DNA from: UBA2377 sp964429385
GTDB lineage: Bacteria > Verrucomicrobiota > Verrucomicrobiia > Opitutales > Opitutaceae
NCBI GenBank assembly: GCA_964429385.1
Contig: CAYSBR010000010.1
Location: 1 to 64,000, forward strand
Direction of reading: 5' to 3'
DNA length: 64,000 nucleotides
The notes under the pieces are model-generated. The model saw nothing but the letters and a program-made list of their open reading frames with translations. It did no database searches and had not been told where the DNA came from. This document shows positions 17,438 through 25,227 of this stretch, in pieces (within the stretch, counting starts at the first letter, position 1; every line of letters begins with the position of its first letter). Position numbers and translations under genes: made by a program.

Positions 17438-18268
17438 TCAGTGCAATCCGCCGGCCCAACCTTCGCCGCAAGGACCGCCGGAGGTCTGGGCTTCGACTTC
17501 AAAAAGGGTGCCGTCGAGACGCGTCAGCGGATGGTAGCCTTTTGAAATTTTGCGCACATCGCCCGCCGCATAGTGGCAGATGAAGGAACGCCGGAAACGG
17601 TCGGCGGAGCGGTTCGGCCCGGAACCATGAATGACCCGGCCATTGAAGAACAAGGTGTCCCCGGCCTTCATTTCGGCCAGCACCGCCTTCTGCCCTTTCG
17701 GGACAGGCACGAAATGGCTGGTGTAGCTCTCGTTGCGGTTGGCGGTCTGCGGGCAGACCACCTCAGCCTCGTGCGTCTTGGGCACAAGATACATCCCGCC
17801 GTTCTCGGCATCGCAGTCATCAATCGCGGTCCACGCCGCGATGCAGGTGCCGGGCTCGACCAGCAGATAGAACTGGTCCTGATGCAGCGCCTGTCCGCGC
17901 GCGCCGGGCGGCTTGAAATAAAACATGCTCTGCGTCGCCACCGGCTCCATCGCGAAGAAAGCCCGCAGGTGCGCGGCCACGCCCGGATGCAGCATGTAGC
18001 GCTTGGCGCTTTCATTGAAACGATGGGGCATCATCACCCGCGGATACTTGTAGAGCGGGTCATCGGGATTATCGACCCCATCCTGCACCTTGGCCGGCTC
18101 ATAGTGGCCGGGCACGCCGTCGGCGTGTATCTTGGTAAAAAGCGTGCGGATATCCTCCACCTCGGCAGCGGAAAACAAACCACGGGCAATCACGAAGCCA
18201 TCGCGGGCAAACTGGTCCGCCAAGGCGGCAATTTTGGGGTCAGCAATAGGGGTGGTGTCGAGAACCAT
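17438..18268 (-). CDS. Phytanoyl-CoA dioxygenase (PhyH) family protein
   Basis: A 276-residue Fe(II)/2-oxoglutarate dioxygenase. Iron ligands are in GQALHQDQFYLL (His and Asp near 128-130) and the distal His in FNGRVIHGSGPNRSADRFRR (near 211), whose Arg residues fit 2-oxoglutarate binding. AWTAIDDCDAENGGMYLVPK is the typical central strand pair. It is divergent from the AraC gene at 18342 with a 73-bp shared promoter region, so it is probably that regulator's target. Substrate unknown. Confidence 0.9.
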   Translation of the reverse strand: MVLDTTPIADPKIAALADQFARDGFVIARGLFSAAEVEDIRTLFTKIHADGVPGHYEPAKVQDGVDNPDDPLYKYPRVMMPHRFNESAKRYMLHPGVAAHLRAFFAMEPVATQSMFYFKPPGARGQALHQDQFYLLVEPGTCIAAWTAIDDCDAENGGMYLVPKTHEAEVVCPQTANRNESYTSHFVPVPKGQKAVLAEMKAGDTLFFNGRVIHGSGPNRSADRFRRSFICHYAAGDVRKISKGYHPLTRLDGTLFEVEAQTSGGPCGEGWAGGLH

Positions 18269-18303
18269 GGGAAAATCCTAGCACGCCCCGGAATTTTCCG
18301 CCA

Positions 18304-18330
18304 TAGCTACCGCATTCATTTAGCTATAAT
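18304..18330 (+). promoter_or_regulatory. Divergent promoter/operator region of PhyH and AraC genes
   Basis: Two tagcta words (18304-18309 and 18321-18326), 17 bp apart, overlap a perfect -10-like TATAAT at 18325-18330, twelve bases before the AraC start. The spacing of under two helical turns suits an AraC-type binding site. No good -35 is visible, consistent with activator dependence. Confidence 0.45.
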
Positions 18331-18341
18331 ATCCTGCTGCC

Positions 18342-19196
18342 ATGCCCGCCCGTCCCGACACCCCATCCCCGCCGCCCGGCCCGCTCGTGACCGGCCGGTT
18401 TCGCAAGGGGCCGCGCTTCCATACCTATCGCGCCCATGGCACCGAGGACTGGCTCCTAATCCATACCCTCGCTGGACACGGCCGATGCGGCCATGCCGCG
18501 GGAGAACTGATCACCCGCCCCGGCGATATGATCCTGCTAAAGCCGCGCCTGCTCCACGACTACGGCACCGCCCCCGGTCACTCCCGCTGGGAACTGCTGT
18601 GGGCCCACTTCATCCCGCGCCCGGCCTGGCTGGAATGGCTCGACTGGCCGGAGGCCGGACCGGGGTTGCTCCATCTCCCCTTGGCCGGGCATGAACTGCG
18701 CGCGAAGATTATCCGCCGCCTGCAGGACACGATCCAGCTGCACGCCGGCCCCAGCCCCTTGCGGGAACCTCTCGCCATGAACGCACTCGAGGAAGTCTTC
18801 CTCTGGTGCGACCTCGCCAATCCCCGCAAGGAAACCGCCGGGCTCGATGCCCGTATCCGCCGCTCGCTTGAGTTCATCTGCGCGCAATTCGCCGCGCCGC
18901 TCACCGTCGCCCGGATCGCCGCCCAGTGCGGACTCTCCCCCTCGCGTTTCGCCCATCTTTTCCGCCTCCAAACCGGGGAAACGCCCCAACGCTATTTGGA
19001 ACTGCAACGCCTCAACCGGGCCCGGCAACTGCTGGAGTTTACCCAGGAACCCATCACCTCCATCGCCCGGCAGGTGGGATTCGAAAGTCCGTTTTACTTC
19101 ACCCTGCGCTTCAAACGCCACGCCGGCCTCAGCCCGCGGGCCTGGCGTCAGCGCCGACAACCCGCCCCCCGTGTATCGCCGGAGATGGGTCGTTAA
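18342..19196 (+). CDS. AraC-family transcriptional regulator
   Basis: A 284-residue regulator with an N-terminal cupin-like sensing domain (FHTYRAHGTEDWLLIHTLAG, then RPGDMILLKPRLLHDYG). The C-terminal double HTH reads TVARIAAQCGLSPSRFAHLF and PITSIARQVGFESPFYFTLR, followed by FKRHAGLSPRAWRQ. It is divergently transcribed from a PhyH gene. The pairing repeats the arrangement at 5350-7172, implying that these AraC/PhyH units are modular. Confidence 0.92.
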   Translation: MPARPDTPSPPPGPLVTGRFRKGPRFHTYRAHGTEDWLLIHTLAGHGRCGHAAGELITRPGDMILLKPRLLHDYGTAPGHSRWELLWAHFIPRPAWLEWLDWPEAGPGLLHLPLAGHELRAKIIRRLQDTIQLHAGPSPLREPLAMNALEEVFLWCDLANPRKETAGLDARIRRSLEFICAQFAAPLTVARIAAQCGLSPSRFAHLFRLQTGETPQRYLELQRLNRARQLLEFTQEPITSIARQVGFESPFYFTLRFKRHAGLSPRAWRQRRQPAPRVSPEMGR

Positions 19197-19275
19197 ATCC
19201 GCAACCGCGCTTTCGCCCAAAACAGACCCCGGATAAGATTGCAGGCCGGGGGAGTTATTTTACTTTAGCAAAACA

Positions 19276-19689
19276 GTGAAGATTTCCGTCAAAGTGAACT
19301 ACGCCTGCCGGGTGCTGGCTGAAATGGCCCGGTTATATGGTACGGGCGAACTCGCCCGGATTGACCACCTCGCCAAGGTCGAAGTCGTCCCCGCCAACTT
19401 TCTTGCCCAGATTCTCAGCGAACTGCGCAACGGCGGCCTGGTCCTCAGCCGGCGCGGCATCCAAGGCGGCTACACGCTCGCCCGCCCGCCGGATCAGATC
19501 TCTCTCTACGATATCGTGAAAGTCATCGAAGGAGACTTTTTCGAGTTAAGCGGTCGTGCCGAAGGTCGCACCGGCCGCCGCCTGAAAGAAGTCTGGCAGG
19601 ATCTGCGGGATACCGTGGACGAAAAGGCCCGTTCCTACACCCTCGACCTCCTCGCCACCAAGGGTACCGGGGAGATGTATTACATCTGA
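19276..19689 (+). CDS. Rrf2-family regulator (CymR-like) of cysteine synthesis
   Basis: A 137-residue winged-HTH regulator. The Rrf2 signature is clear: MKISVKVNYACRVLAEMA, then the wing LVLSRRGIQGGYTLARPPDQISLYDIV. The Fe-S-binding cysteine triplet of IscR/NsrR is absent (only Cys11), as in CymR, which senses cysteine status through a complex with CysK. The GTG start at 19276 gives the canonical N-terminus. cysK follows 77 bp downstream and serine acetyltransferase after that, supporting a cysteine-metabolism role. The C-terminus ends TGEMYYI. Confidence 0.88.
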   Translation: MKISVKVNYACRVLAEMARLYGTGELARIDHLAKVEVVPANFLAQILSELRNGGLVLSRRGIQGGYTLARPPDQISLYDIVKVIEGDFFELSGRAEGRTGRRLKEVWQDLRDTVDEKARSYTLDLLATKGTGEMYYI

Positions 19690-19755
19690 ATCCCTCCTCC
19701 CTGATGACAAAGTTTGCCCCGTCCGTCGCTTGACGCCCCGGACCCATCAAATACC

Positions 19756-19767
19756 TAATAAACATTA
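19756..19767. promoter_or_regulatory. Candidate Rrf2-type operator at the cysK start
   Basis: A TAAT-aaac-ATTA dyad preceded by aaatacc in an A+T-rich island directly upstream of the cysK ATG; such short A+T dyads suit Rrf2 proteins. Another A+T patch (gttattttactttagcaaaa) precedes the regulator's own GTG. Evidence is base composition and position only. Confidence 0.3.
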
Positions 19768-20717
19768 TGTCCTCACTAATGTTTCCTGACGTTATCTCCA
19801 CGATCGGCCAGACCCCGCTCATCAAGCTCAACCGCATCGTCGGGGATCTGCCCGCCAACGTTTTCGTCAAGGCCGAGTTCTTCAACCCCCTCGCCAGCGT
19901 GAAGGACCGCATCGGCCGCGCCATGATCGAGGCGGCCGAACAAGACGGCCGGCTCAAGCCCGGCACCGTCGTCATCGAGCCCACCTCCGGCAATACCGGC
20001 ATCGCCCTCGCCTTTGTCTGCGCGGCCCGCGGCTACAAACTCATCCTCACCATGCCCGAGACCATGTCGGTCGAGCGCCGCGTCCTGCTCCGCATGCTCG
20101 GAGCCGAAATCGTGCTGACCCCGGGGGCCGAGGGCATGAAAGGCGCCATCGCCCGGGCCAACGACCTCCTCGCCCAGCACGGCGACCGCGGCTTCATGCC
20201 GCAGCAATTCGAGAATCCCGCCAACCCCGAGATCCACCGCCGGACCACCGCCGAGGAAATCTGGTCCGCCACGCAGGGCGGGATTGATGTCTTCATCGCC
20301 GGCGTCGGCACCGGCGGCACCATCACGGGCGTCTCCGAGGTCATCAAATCCCGCAAGGCCATCCGCACCATTGCGGTCGAGCCCGCGGCCAGTCCCGTGC
20401 TCTCCGGCGGCAAACCCGGCCCGCACAAAATCCAGGGCATCGGCGCCGGCTTCATCCCGAAAAACTGCAACACCCAGATCATCGACGAAGTCATCCAGGT
20501 GGCCAACGACGACGCCTTCGAAACCGCCCGCCAGCTCGCGCTGAACGACGGCATCCTCGGCGGCATCTCCACCGGGGCCAATGTCTGGGCCGCGCTTCAG
20601 GTTGCCCGGCGCCCCGAGTTTGCCGGCAAGAACATCGTCACCATCGGCGCCAGCTTCGGCGAACGCTACCTCTCCACCGCCCTCGCCGAGCGCGCCCGTC
20701 AGGAAGTCTCCCCTTGA
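19767..20717 (+). CDS. cysK: Cysteine synthase (O-acetylserine sulfhydrylase)
   Basis: A PLP enzyme that converts O-acetylserine and sulfide to cysteine. The 316 residues include the Schiff-base Lys46 in NPLASVKDRIGRAM, the substrate loop EPTSGNTGIALAFV, and the PLP-phosphate loop GVGTGGTITGVSEVIK. GGISTGANVWAAL and TIGASFGERYLSTAL follow near the end. The TGA overlaps the TTG start of the acetyltransferase gene, indicating coupled translation. A second Met at 19779 could also serve as the start. Confidence 0.96.
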   Translation: MSSLMFPDVISTIGQTPLIKLNRIVGDLPANVFVKAEFFNPLASVKDRIGRAMIEAAEQDGRLKPGTVVIEPTSGNTGIALAFVCAARGYKLILTMPETMSVERRVLLRMLGAEIVLTPGAEGMKGAIARANDLLAQHGDRGFMPQQFENPANPEIHRRTTAEEIWSATQGGIDVFIAGVGTGGTITGVSEVIKSRKAIRTIAVEPAASPVLSGGKPGPHKIQGIGAGFIPKNCNTQIIDEVIQVANDDAFETARQLALNDGILGGISTGANVWAALQVARRPEFAGKNIVTIGASFGERYLSTALAERARQEVSP

Positions 20718-21616
20718 ACCTGCGTGACGTCAGGCAAGCCCTGCTCGACTCCTACCAACGGGACGGCGGGATCAACCACCTCGACGGGTTCAACCTGCCG
20801 ACGCAGGACTCCGTCCAGCAGCTGGCGGCGGACTACATGCACCTGATCTTCCCCGGTTTCTTCGAAGAAACCGGGCTGACCAAGCAGGAGCTGCCCGCGT
20901 TCGTGGACCGGTTGCTCGCGAAAGTCGGACAACGGCTTGAGACCGAAATCGGCAAGAGCCTGCGATTCGCCCAGGAGCCCAACGCCGACGCCCGCGCCAA
21001 GGCCCTCACCCTCGCGACGCTGGAGCGCCTGCCCATTCTGCGCCAGATGATCAAGACGGACGTTGACGCCGCCTTCGCCGGCGATCCCGCCGCCCGCAGC
21101 GTCGAGGAGATCATCCTCGCCTACCCCTGCGTGCTTTCCATCTCGCTCCAGCGCTTCGCCCACGTGCTCTACAACCTCGGGGTGCCCCTGCTCCCCCGCA
21201 TGATCACCGAATACGGCCACGAGCGCACCGGCTCCGATCTTCATCCCGGGGCGCGCATCGGTGAGCACTTCTTCATTGATCACGGCACCGGCGTGGTGAT
21301 CGGAGAAACCGCCGAGATTGGCAGCCGGGTAAAGCTCTACCAGGGCGTTGCCCTTATCGCCCGCTCCACCTCGGGCGGGCAGGCCCTGCGCAACCAGAAA
21401 CGCCACCCCACCCTCGAAGACCGGGTCACCGTTTACGCCAGCACCACCATCATGGGCGGCGACACCGTCATCGGCGCCGGCTCCACCATCGGCGGCAATG
21501 TCTTTCTCACCCACAGCGTGCCGCCGCGCTCACTCGTCCTGCTGGAGGAGCACGGACTGAAGGTTCTCAACAAGGTCGCCCGCGATTCGACCGCCAGTCT
21601 GGACTGGTCGATCTGA
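20714..21616 (+). CDS. epsC: Serine O-acetyltransferase (EpsC type)
   Basis: Acetylates serine with acetyl-CoA to feed CysK. The 300-residue protein has an N-terminal helical domain and a left-handed beta-helix with GSDLHPGARIGEHFFIDHGT, GVVIGETAEIGSRVKLYQGV and IGAGSTIGGNVFL, containing the catalytic His/Asp pair. The long N-terminal part (about 190 residues) matches EpsC rather than short E. coli CysE. The TTG start overlaps the cysK stop by 4 bp; the next in-frame start would remove conserved helix. The C-terminus normally binds CysK; here it ends SLDWSI, with the terminal Ile that inserts into the CysK active site in other species. Confidence 0.93.
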   Translation: MNLRDVRQALLDSYQRDGGINHLDGFNLPTQDSVQQLAADYMHLIFPGFFEETGLTKQELPAFVDRLLAKVGQRLETEIGKSLRFAQEPNADARAKALTLATLERLPILRQMIKTDVDAAFAGDPAARSVEEIILAYPCVLSISLQRFAHVLYNLGVPLLPRMITEYGHERTGSDLHPGARIGEHFFIDHGTGVVIGETAEIGSRVKLYQGVALIARSTSGGQALRNQKRHPTLEDRVTVYASTTIMGGDTVIGAGSTIGGNVFLTHSVPPRSLVLLEEHGLKVLNKVARDSTASLDWSI

Positions 21617-21637
21617 GCACCGGAACGGCGCCCCGCC

Positions 21638-23032
21638 TCAATGCGCCGACTGCGGCCGGCGCGGATCCGTGGCGGCGATGATCACGCTCACCGCCTTCTG
21701 GTTGAAGCCCTTGAACCCGCCCTTGCGCTGAAGGTTTTCAAGATGGCTGCCAATCGCGCCCTCACGCGCAAAACTGTCCGCCTGCTCCGGACTGATCAGC
21801 CCGGCCTCCCGCAAGGCCGCAATCCGCCCCGCACTGACCGGCCAGCGCTCCCCTTCCGTGAAGGCCTGCTTGAGAAAAGGAAAATCCGAGAACGGCCGCA
21901 TCGTGGCGATCCCATCCGCCGCCAGCTGCTCGCGCAGCCGCACAAAATCGAAACGCGCCTCAAGGTGGTGCATGCCCGCCTGCAGAAAACTGTCCCCGTG
22001 CAGCGCACACCACAACCCCACCGTGTTCAGCCCGCGCAGCGGCTCGAGCCGTTGCGTCGCAAAGTTCACATCAATCTCGCCCGGCTTCAGATCCACATCG
22101 GCAAAAACCACGATCCCCACCGCCTGTGACTCCAGCACCTGCGCGCCCCAGCCCGCCTCGCTCCCGGCGTAAAACCGCTCGCGCCTCGTCAACCCCAGCC
22201 GCGTCAGAAACGCCACCAGATCGACAAAATACCGGCGCGAACACCGGAACGTGTGATGATCATGATTGCCCCAGCCAAGCCCCAGCGCGTCCTGCCGCCG
22301 TTTCTGCACCCGCGCCGCATGGTTGCGTGATTCCCAAAAGACGCGCTCCTCCGCAAAGAACAATTCACACGCCACCTCGCGCGGCACCAATGCCAGCGCC
22401 GCCTCAAGCACCTCGTTCGCATGCGTCACCCCCGCCGCATCATCAGCGAAATCGCGCCGCCGCGCCCGGAAATGCGCGCGCGCCCGCGCCACCGCCGTCA
22501 CAAACCCCGGAGCCGGTTCCTCATACTGGAAACCCCGGTAACCCAGCCGCTCCACCGCCTCCAACCGGGTATCCTCCTCCTCGTGGATCACCGCCCGGCG
22601 CAGGCGCGCCCCCGGCGAGCCTGCAATCGGCACCTCCAGCCCCTGTCGGGCCAGAAAATCCTCCAGCGACTCCGGTTTGATCGCCAGGACCACCGGTCCC
22701 TCCGTGCGCACCAGCACCCGCGGCAACATCGCCTTCGGATGCTGCCACACCGTCACGCCTGCCGAAACATCCTGCTCCACCGCAATGAAACCCGTGTCGC
22801 GCAACTGCTCCTCCCGATCAGGCGACATCGTGATATGGTCCACCCACTCAAAAAAATCCGTGCCGGACTCCTCACTCATCCGCTCCGCCAGCCGCCGGGC
22901 GAATCCATTCCGCTCCAGAAACACCGTCACCAGTCGTCCGATAAAGGCTTCCGCCTCATACGCCAGCGGCCAGTCAAACGTATCGCCAGACCCTTCGGAA
23001 GGAATACCCTGAGCTAAAGCGAGCGAAGCCAT
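21638..23032 (-). CDS. Unrecognised conserved-looking protein with His-rich motifs
   Basis: About 464 residues, no signal peptide, no membrane segment. I do not recognise the family with confidence. Features: FDWPLAYEAEAFIGRLVTVFL near the N-terminus, a helical central part, then GWGNHDHHTFRCSRRYFVDL, FYAGSEAGWGAQVLES, IVVFADVDLKPGEIDVNF and FLQAGMHHLEARFDFVRLR. The paired His motifs and Glu in strand-like contexts are reminiscent of vicinal-oxygen-chelate or other metal-dependent enzymes (weak inference). ATG 23032 or 23059 could start it; the first residues fall in repeat-like DNA. It is divergent from the beta-helix gene. Confidence 0.55.
   Translation of the reverse strand: MASLALAQGIPSEGSGDTFDWPLAYEAEAFIGRLVTVFLERNGFARRLAERMSEESGTDFFEWVDHITMSPDREEQLRDTGFIAVEQDVSAGVTVWQHPKAMLPRVLVRTEGPVVLAIKPESLEDFLARQGLEVPIAGSPGARLRRAVIHEEEDTRLEAVERLGYRGFQYEEPAPGFVTAVARARAHFRARRRDFADDAAGVTHANEVLEAALALVPREVACELFFAEERVFWESRNHAARVQKRRQDALGLGWGNHDHHTFRCSRRYFVDLVAFLTRLGLTRRERFYAGSEAGWGAQVLESQAVGIVVFADVDLKPGEIDVNFATQRLEPLRGLNTVGLWCALHGDSFLQAGMHHLEARFDFVRLREQLAADGIATMRPFSDFPFLKQAFTEGERWPVSAGRIAALREAGLISPEQADSFAREGAIGSHLENLQRKGGFKGFNQKAVSVIIAATDPRRPQSAH
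22991..23029. repeat. Phrase repeat inside the N-terminal codons of the unknown gene
   Basis: cccttcggaaggaataccct followed by gagctaaagcgagcgaag resembles the widespread short phrase family of the accctgagc...cgaaggg type. It contributes the residues ALAQGIPSEGSG to the predicted N-terminus. Confidence 0.35.
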
Positions 23033-23164
23033 AATGTTCCCGGCACTATGCCCTCCCATCAGGTCAGCGAAATCACGAAATGGCCCGGGCTACGAAATTT
23101 CCGGCCCGGGTATCCGCACAACATTCCCCTTTGCCCTGGGGCGGAATCCGGATTGACTCCCGCC

Positions 23165-24295
23165 ATGGTCCGCATCCTTGCCCCGCTCGCGATTCTGCTG
23201 CTTGCAGCCATCGCCGCACCCGTTCCGGTCGGTGCGCTGGGAACGGACCATCCCGCCGCCACTTGGTGGGCGCAGGCAGGGGTTCAGGGCGGCATTCCAC
23301 TCGTCTTGCCCGTGGTCGCTCAGGTGACACCGGACGACGATCTGCAAGCGGCAATTGACGCCGCCCCGGCCGAAGGCGGAGTCATCGCCTTGGCCGCAGG
23401 ACAATACCGGATCGCCAAAACCCTCACGCTCCGCTCCGGCCTCGTATTGCGAGGCGCCGGACCGAAAGCAACGACCCTCAATCTGACAATGACCTCCGAC
23501 CGGCCCGTCCGGCTCGGCGACGCCCCCACCCATTGGACCGCCGGCATCCTCCTGCGCGGAGTCGAGCGCGCCGGACTCGCAGACCTCACGATTGTTTACG
23601 ACGACTCCCTTCCCCCGCCGGTCGATCCCCGCAACACTCCCCAGGCCCTGGCCGACAATCCCCATCAAAGAAGCGATCTCCATGTGATCTCCGTCCTCCT
23701 TCATGGAGCCCGGGACTGCTGGATCATAAATTGCACGCTTCAGAACGCCGGCACCCACCCACTCGTTGCTGCCCGCAGCCGCCACATCACCCTGGAGGGC
23801 TTGGAAATTCTCGGTGCGCACAACCGCGGGCCGGGCTCGGGCAGTTTTGCTCTCGTCAGCAGCGAGCAGGTAATGATCTCCGCCCTGCGCGTGCAGGACA
23901 TCAACGGCGTGGTGTTCCAATCGAACGCCGACGACGCGTCCTGCCGCGGCAATGTCGTCACCACCTCAAGCTTTGAAACCGATGTGCGCCTGCACGGGAC
24001 CGGCACCACCCACAACCTCTTCGAACGCTGTATCATCACCGTGCCCGCCTGGCTCGCCCAGCCCCCGTTCTCTCCAGGCAATGCCGCCGCCCGCGAACCC
24101 CCGCCCGGCCCCGGCAACCTCCTGCATCTCTGCACCGTCACCCGGCACTTTGCCTCGGGCGGGCGCACCTTTAGCATGGCTGACGATCCCGGCAAAATTT
24201 ATCAGATTATCGAGACGTACGCGCGCGACGGAGCGTCGTCCGTGGTGGTGATCGGCGACGCTCCCGCTTCGGCATCCCTGATTCCCTCGCCCTGA
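23165..24295 (+). CDS. Secreted right-handed parallel beta-helix protein
   Basis: 376 residues with a signal peptide (MVRILAPLAILLLAAIAAPVPVGALG). It then has a pectate-lyase-superfamily start, TPDDDLQAAIDAAPAEGGVI, ALAAGQYRIAKTLTLRSGLV and LRGAGPKATTLNL, followed by beta-helix coils (LADLTIVYDD, DCWIINCTLQNAG, HITLEGLEILGA). This is the fold of many polysaccharide lyases and GH28/GH55 hydrolases, but no catalytic signature could be fixed. Likely periplasmic or secreted and acting on a polysaccharide. ATG 23165 directly precedes the signal peptide. Confidence 0.75.
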   Translation: MVRILAPLAILLLAAIAAPVPVGALGTDHPAATWWAQAGVQGGIPLVLPVVAQVTPDDDLQAAIDAAPAEGGVIALAAGQYRIAKTLTLRSGLVLRGAGPKATTLNLTMTSDRPVRLGDAPTHWTAGILLRGVERAGLADLTIVYDDSLPPPVDPRNTPQALADNPHQRSDLHVISVLLHGARDCWIINCTLQNAGTHPLVAARSRHITLEGLEILGAHNRGPGSGSFALVSSEQVMISALRVQDINGVVFQSNADDASCRGNVVTTSSFETDVRLHGTGTTHNLFERCIITVPAWLAQPPFSPGNAAAREPPPGPGNLLHLCTVTRHFASGGRTFSMADDPGKIYQIIETYARDGASSVVVIGDAPASASLIPSP

Positions 24296-24348
24296 AGGGC
24301 GATTTCTCCGCTTGCGCCGACCGACCCCTTGGCGCGTGCTATCCGCCC

Positions 24349-25179
24349 ATGCCCCCGCTCTACGACTTTTCCCAGCTTCCCGTGGATCGTGCGATCGCGC
24401 CCAAGGATGGCATGGTGGAACCCGGGCTCGAAGAGCAGTATTTCGATATCGGCCGGCGCGCGCTGGAGCTCATCCATTTTTCCAGCCAGCTCTGCGACAA
24501 ACCCCACTACCCCGACATCCTCGACCTCCCCTGCGGCCATGGTCGCGTCCTCCGCTGGCTGCGCGCCCACTATGGCTATGCCAAAATCACGGCCTGCGAC
24601 CTCGACCGCGATGGTGTGGACTTCTGCGCCCGGCAATTCCAGGCCACACCGGTTTACTCGGAACTCGACCTGCGCGCCCTCCCCTTCGAACGCCAGTTTG
24701 ATCTCATCTGGGTCGGCTCACTCGTCACCCACCTCAACCAGGAACGATGGCTGCGCACACTCGACTGCCTGGTGAAATGGGTCCGCGAATGCGGCGTCGT
24801 GGTCTTCACCACCCAGGGTCGGACCGTCTCCAGCCTGCTCGCCCGCGGGCGCCGCAACATCGCCGAAAACGTGGACAAGCCGGCGCTGCTGGAGGAATAC
24901 GCCCGCCACGGTTTCGCCTACCAGCGCTACTTTGAAAGCAACGAGACCGAAGACTACGGCCTCGCGCTTACTTCGCCCGAATGGCTCATGCGCGTGCTCC
25001 AGCGCTACCCCGACATCATCATGCGCGCCTACCTGGAGGAAGCGTGGGGCATGCAGGATGTCGTCATCCTCTACAAGAAAGCCGGCCACTACGAGCCCAT
25101 CCTCGGCGTACCCGAAGCCCCGCTGCCCACGCCTGCGTCTAAAAAGAGCGGCTGGTTCAAGAATTTGCTCAGCCGGTAA
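24349..25179 (+). CDS. Class I SAM-dependent methyltransferase
   Basis: 276 residues. The SAM motif ILDLPCGHGRVLRWLRAHYG lies at about 64-83, post-I is ITACDLDRDGVDFC, and the motif-IV-like strand is FDLIWVGSLVTHLN near 122-135. The C-terminal region is extended and ends in a basic SKKSGWFKNLLSR tail. Such stand-alone methyltransferases often sit in surface-polysaccharide regions, but no glycosyltransferases are nearby. Target unknown. Confidence 0.8.
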   Translation: MPPLYDFSQLPVDRAIAPKDGMVEPGLEEQYFDIGRRALELIHFSSQLCDKPHYPDILDLPCGHGRVLRWLRAHYGYAKITACDLDRDGVDFCARQFQATPVYSELDLRALPFERQFDLIWVGSLVTHLNQERWLRTLDCLVKWVRECGVVVFTTQGRTVSSLLARGRRNIAENVDKPALLEEYARHGFAYQRYFESNETEDYGLALTSPEWLMRVLQRYPDIIMRAYLEEAWGMQDVVILYKKAGHYEPILGVPEAPLPTPASKKSGWFKNLLSR

Positions 25180-25227
25180 AGCCTCCCTGCGGGGCGGCTA
25201 CTTTGATCGTTTCCCCATACCCCACCC

